Of a stretch of 43,531 bases of DNA, positions 42,923-43,531 are shown piece after piece. This DNA is from Pseudomonadota bacterium (GTDB taxonomy: Bacteria > Myxococcota_A > UBA796 > GCA-2862545), in the NCBI GenBank assembly GCA_023954855.1, contig JAGSGY010000046.1, positions 1 to 43,531 of the forward strand, in the 5' to 3' direction. The stretch's first letter is position 1. Every line of letters starts with the position of its first letter. The notes under the pieces are model-generated. The model had not been told where the DNA came from. It did no database searches and saw nothing but the letters and a program-made list of their open reading frames with translations. The position numbers were made by a program, and so were the translations under genes.

Positions 42923-43531
42923 CTAGTTTGTGCCCGTGGTGGCGCCGCTGACCTTGAACCAGGCGTAGGCTTCCAGGGACTCACCGTCGACATTGTCGAT
43001 GTCGAAGGTGGCGGTGGCGGCGTAGCTGCCTCGGTTGAGTCGGTCGGGCCAGGGGAACTCGTCGCCCCGAACGCACTCGCCCGGCTCGAGCACGATGGTG
43101 CGTTCCACGTCTGCGCAGGCGGGGCCGTACTCGATGAAGTTGCCTTGGTTGTCCTCGAGGGCGTAGCTCGTGACCAAGCACGAGCTGCTCGTGGTGAACG
43201 CGATCGGTTCGCGGCACTGCTCGTTGCAGACCCAGGTCTGCATGGAGATGATCGGGGCACAGTTCTCACACATGCCCTGGCGATCGAGGATGACCAGCTC
43301 GGTGGTCAGCGAGTCCGTCGGGCAGGTCGGGTCGGTGTCGGTGTCGGTGTCGGTGTCCGCATCTGCGTCGGTGTCCGCATCTGCATCTGTATCGGCGTCC
43401 GCGTCGGTGTCGGCATCTGCGTCGGTGTCGGCATCTGCGTCGGTGTCCGCGTCTGCGTCGGTATCGGAGTCTGCATCGGTGTCGGTGTCGGTGTCGGCGT
43501 CGTCGGGCTCGCCCACACACACCGGCGCGCC
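42923..43531 (-). CDS. Exported-type protein with DADADT repeat and Cys-rich domain, 5' end cut
   Basis: The frame enters from the right edge; 202 residues are visible ([11 protein letters not shown]...). A 58-residue low-complexity stretch of Asp, Thr and Ala is followed by a domain of about 130 residues with nine cysteines ([45 protein letters not shown]) and beta-rich end [21 protein letters not shown]. Acidic D/T/A linkers between a lipoprotein-type N-terminus and a surface domain are common in Myxococcota-like genomes. The signal peptide, if any, lies outside the window. It may be cell-surface exposed. Confidence 0.7.
   Translation of the reverse strand, partial: GAPVCVGEPDDADTDTDTDADSDTDADADTDADADTDADADTDADADTDADADTDADADTDTDTDTDPTCPTDSLTTELVILDRQGMCENCAPIISMQTWVCNEQCREPIAFTTSSSCLVTSYALEDNQGNFIEYGPACADVERTIVLEPGECVRGDEFPWPDRLNRGSYAATATFDIDNVDGESLEAYAWFKVSGATTGTN
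43331..43504 (-). repeat. 18-nt tandem repeat coding DADADT
   Basis: 58 codons of Asp, Ala and Thr (one Ser), built from a 6-residue unit DADADT repeated about six times, flanked by DT dipeptides. Codons vary little (GAC-dominated), so the repeat may change length by slippage. Confidence 0.8.

Noticed and set aside
43331-43504. CRISPR-like or non-coding satellite
   Set aside because: The repeat is continuous, in frame and codes for a DADADT linker with no unique spacers.
1-43531. tRNA, rRNA, transposon or prophage genes
   Set aside because: Looked for typical motifs and found none; nothing suggests a recent insertion.

Overview
The window is GC-rich, densely packed bacterial chromosomal DNA. 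No rRNA, tRNA, CRISPR array, integrase or insertion sequence is visible. The gene content suggests a Myxococcota-like ('deltaproteobacterial') predatory or soil lineage: membrane-anchored Ser/Thr kinases, a kinase-SUMF1 fusion, a GAF-AAA+-Fis sigma54 activator, an AgmX/PglI-type TonB-like protein, several lipoproteins, a secreted metzincin and Asp/Thr/Ala low-complexity linkers. This placement is inference from gene style; there is no phylogenetic marker to prove it.

Left part (1-7.8 kb): a minus-strand pair (HEAT-repeat protein, cut by the left edge, and a HExxH + VWA protein) diverges from a dihydroorotase gene. Then come a 39-aa, half-basic protein with a strong Shine-Dalgarno site, a Bcp/PrxQ peroxiredoxin with a lipoprotein behind it, a small purine-nucleosidase-fold protein, a DEDDh exonuclease and an OmpA-type lipoprotein.

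Middle part (7.8-26.6 kb): an operon of a 792-aa protein with GAP1-like traits, a DUF790/Bax1-type nuclease and an amidohydrolase; a 2-oxoglutarate oxygenase overlapping a lipoprotein metzincin; small exported proteins; a 985-aa receptor-like Ser/Thr kinase with a polytopic membrane region and PDZ-like domain, divergent from a TPR membrane protein; a lipoprotein overlapping an RND-transporter relative that has kept the periplasmic halves but lost the transmembrane bundles; an S9 peptidase; small proteins and a GST.

Right part (26.6-43.5 kb): a candidate sigma54 island. Three -24/-12 promoters with the same geometry lie in front of an MFS sugar-type transporter (followed by a TlpA thioredoxin), an exported protein/outer-membrane-protein pair, and a GNAT protein. 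Between them sit the sigma54 activator gene and, overlapping its 3' end, an atypical kinase-SUMF1 gene, so that sensor, activator and targets may be in one block. Beyond it are a rhodanese, a coiled-coil protein coupled to an unknown protein, and two ATGA-coupled GHKL/HSP90-fold genes, of which one keeps and the other has lost the Mg-ATP residues. The right edge cuts a Cys-rich exported-type protein with a DADADT repeat.

Genome style: eight of nine convergent gene pairs have stop codons within a few bases of each other or overlapping; many same-strand genes overlap by ATGA/TGATG; several exported proteins have very short signal peptides without a basic N-region; three genes without a Shine-Dalgarno site have a -10-like hexamer 6 nt before the ATG. 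The most interesting objects are the TM-less RND protein, the active/inactive GHKL pair, the sigma54 block and the GAP1-like/nuclease operon. All functions are read from sequence and family knowledge; no searches were run.
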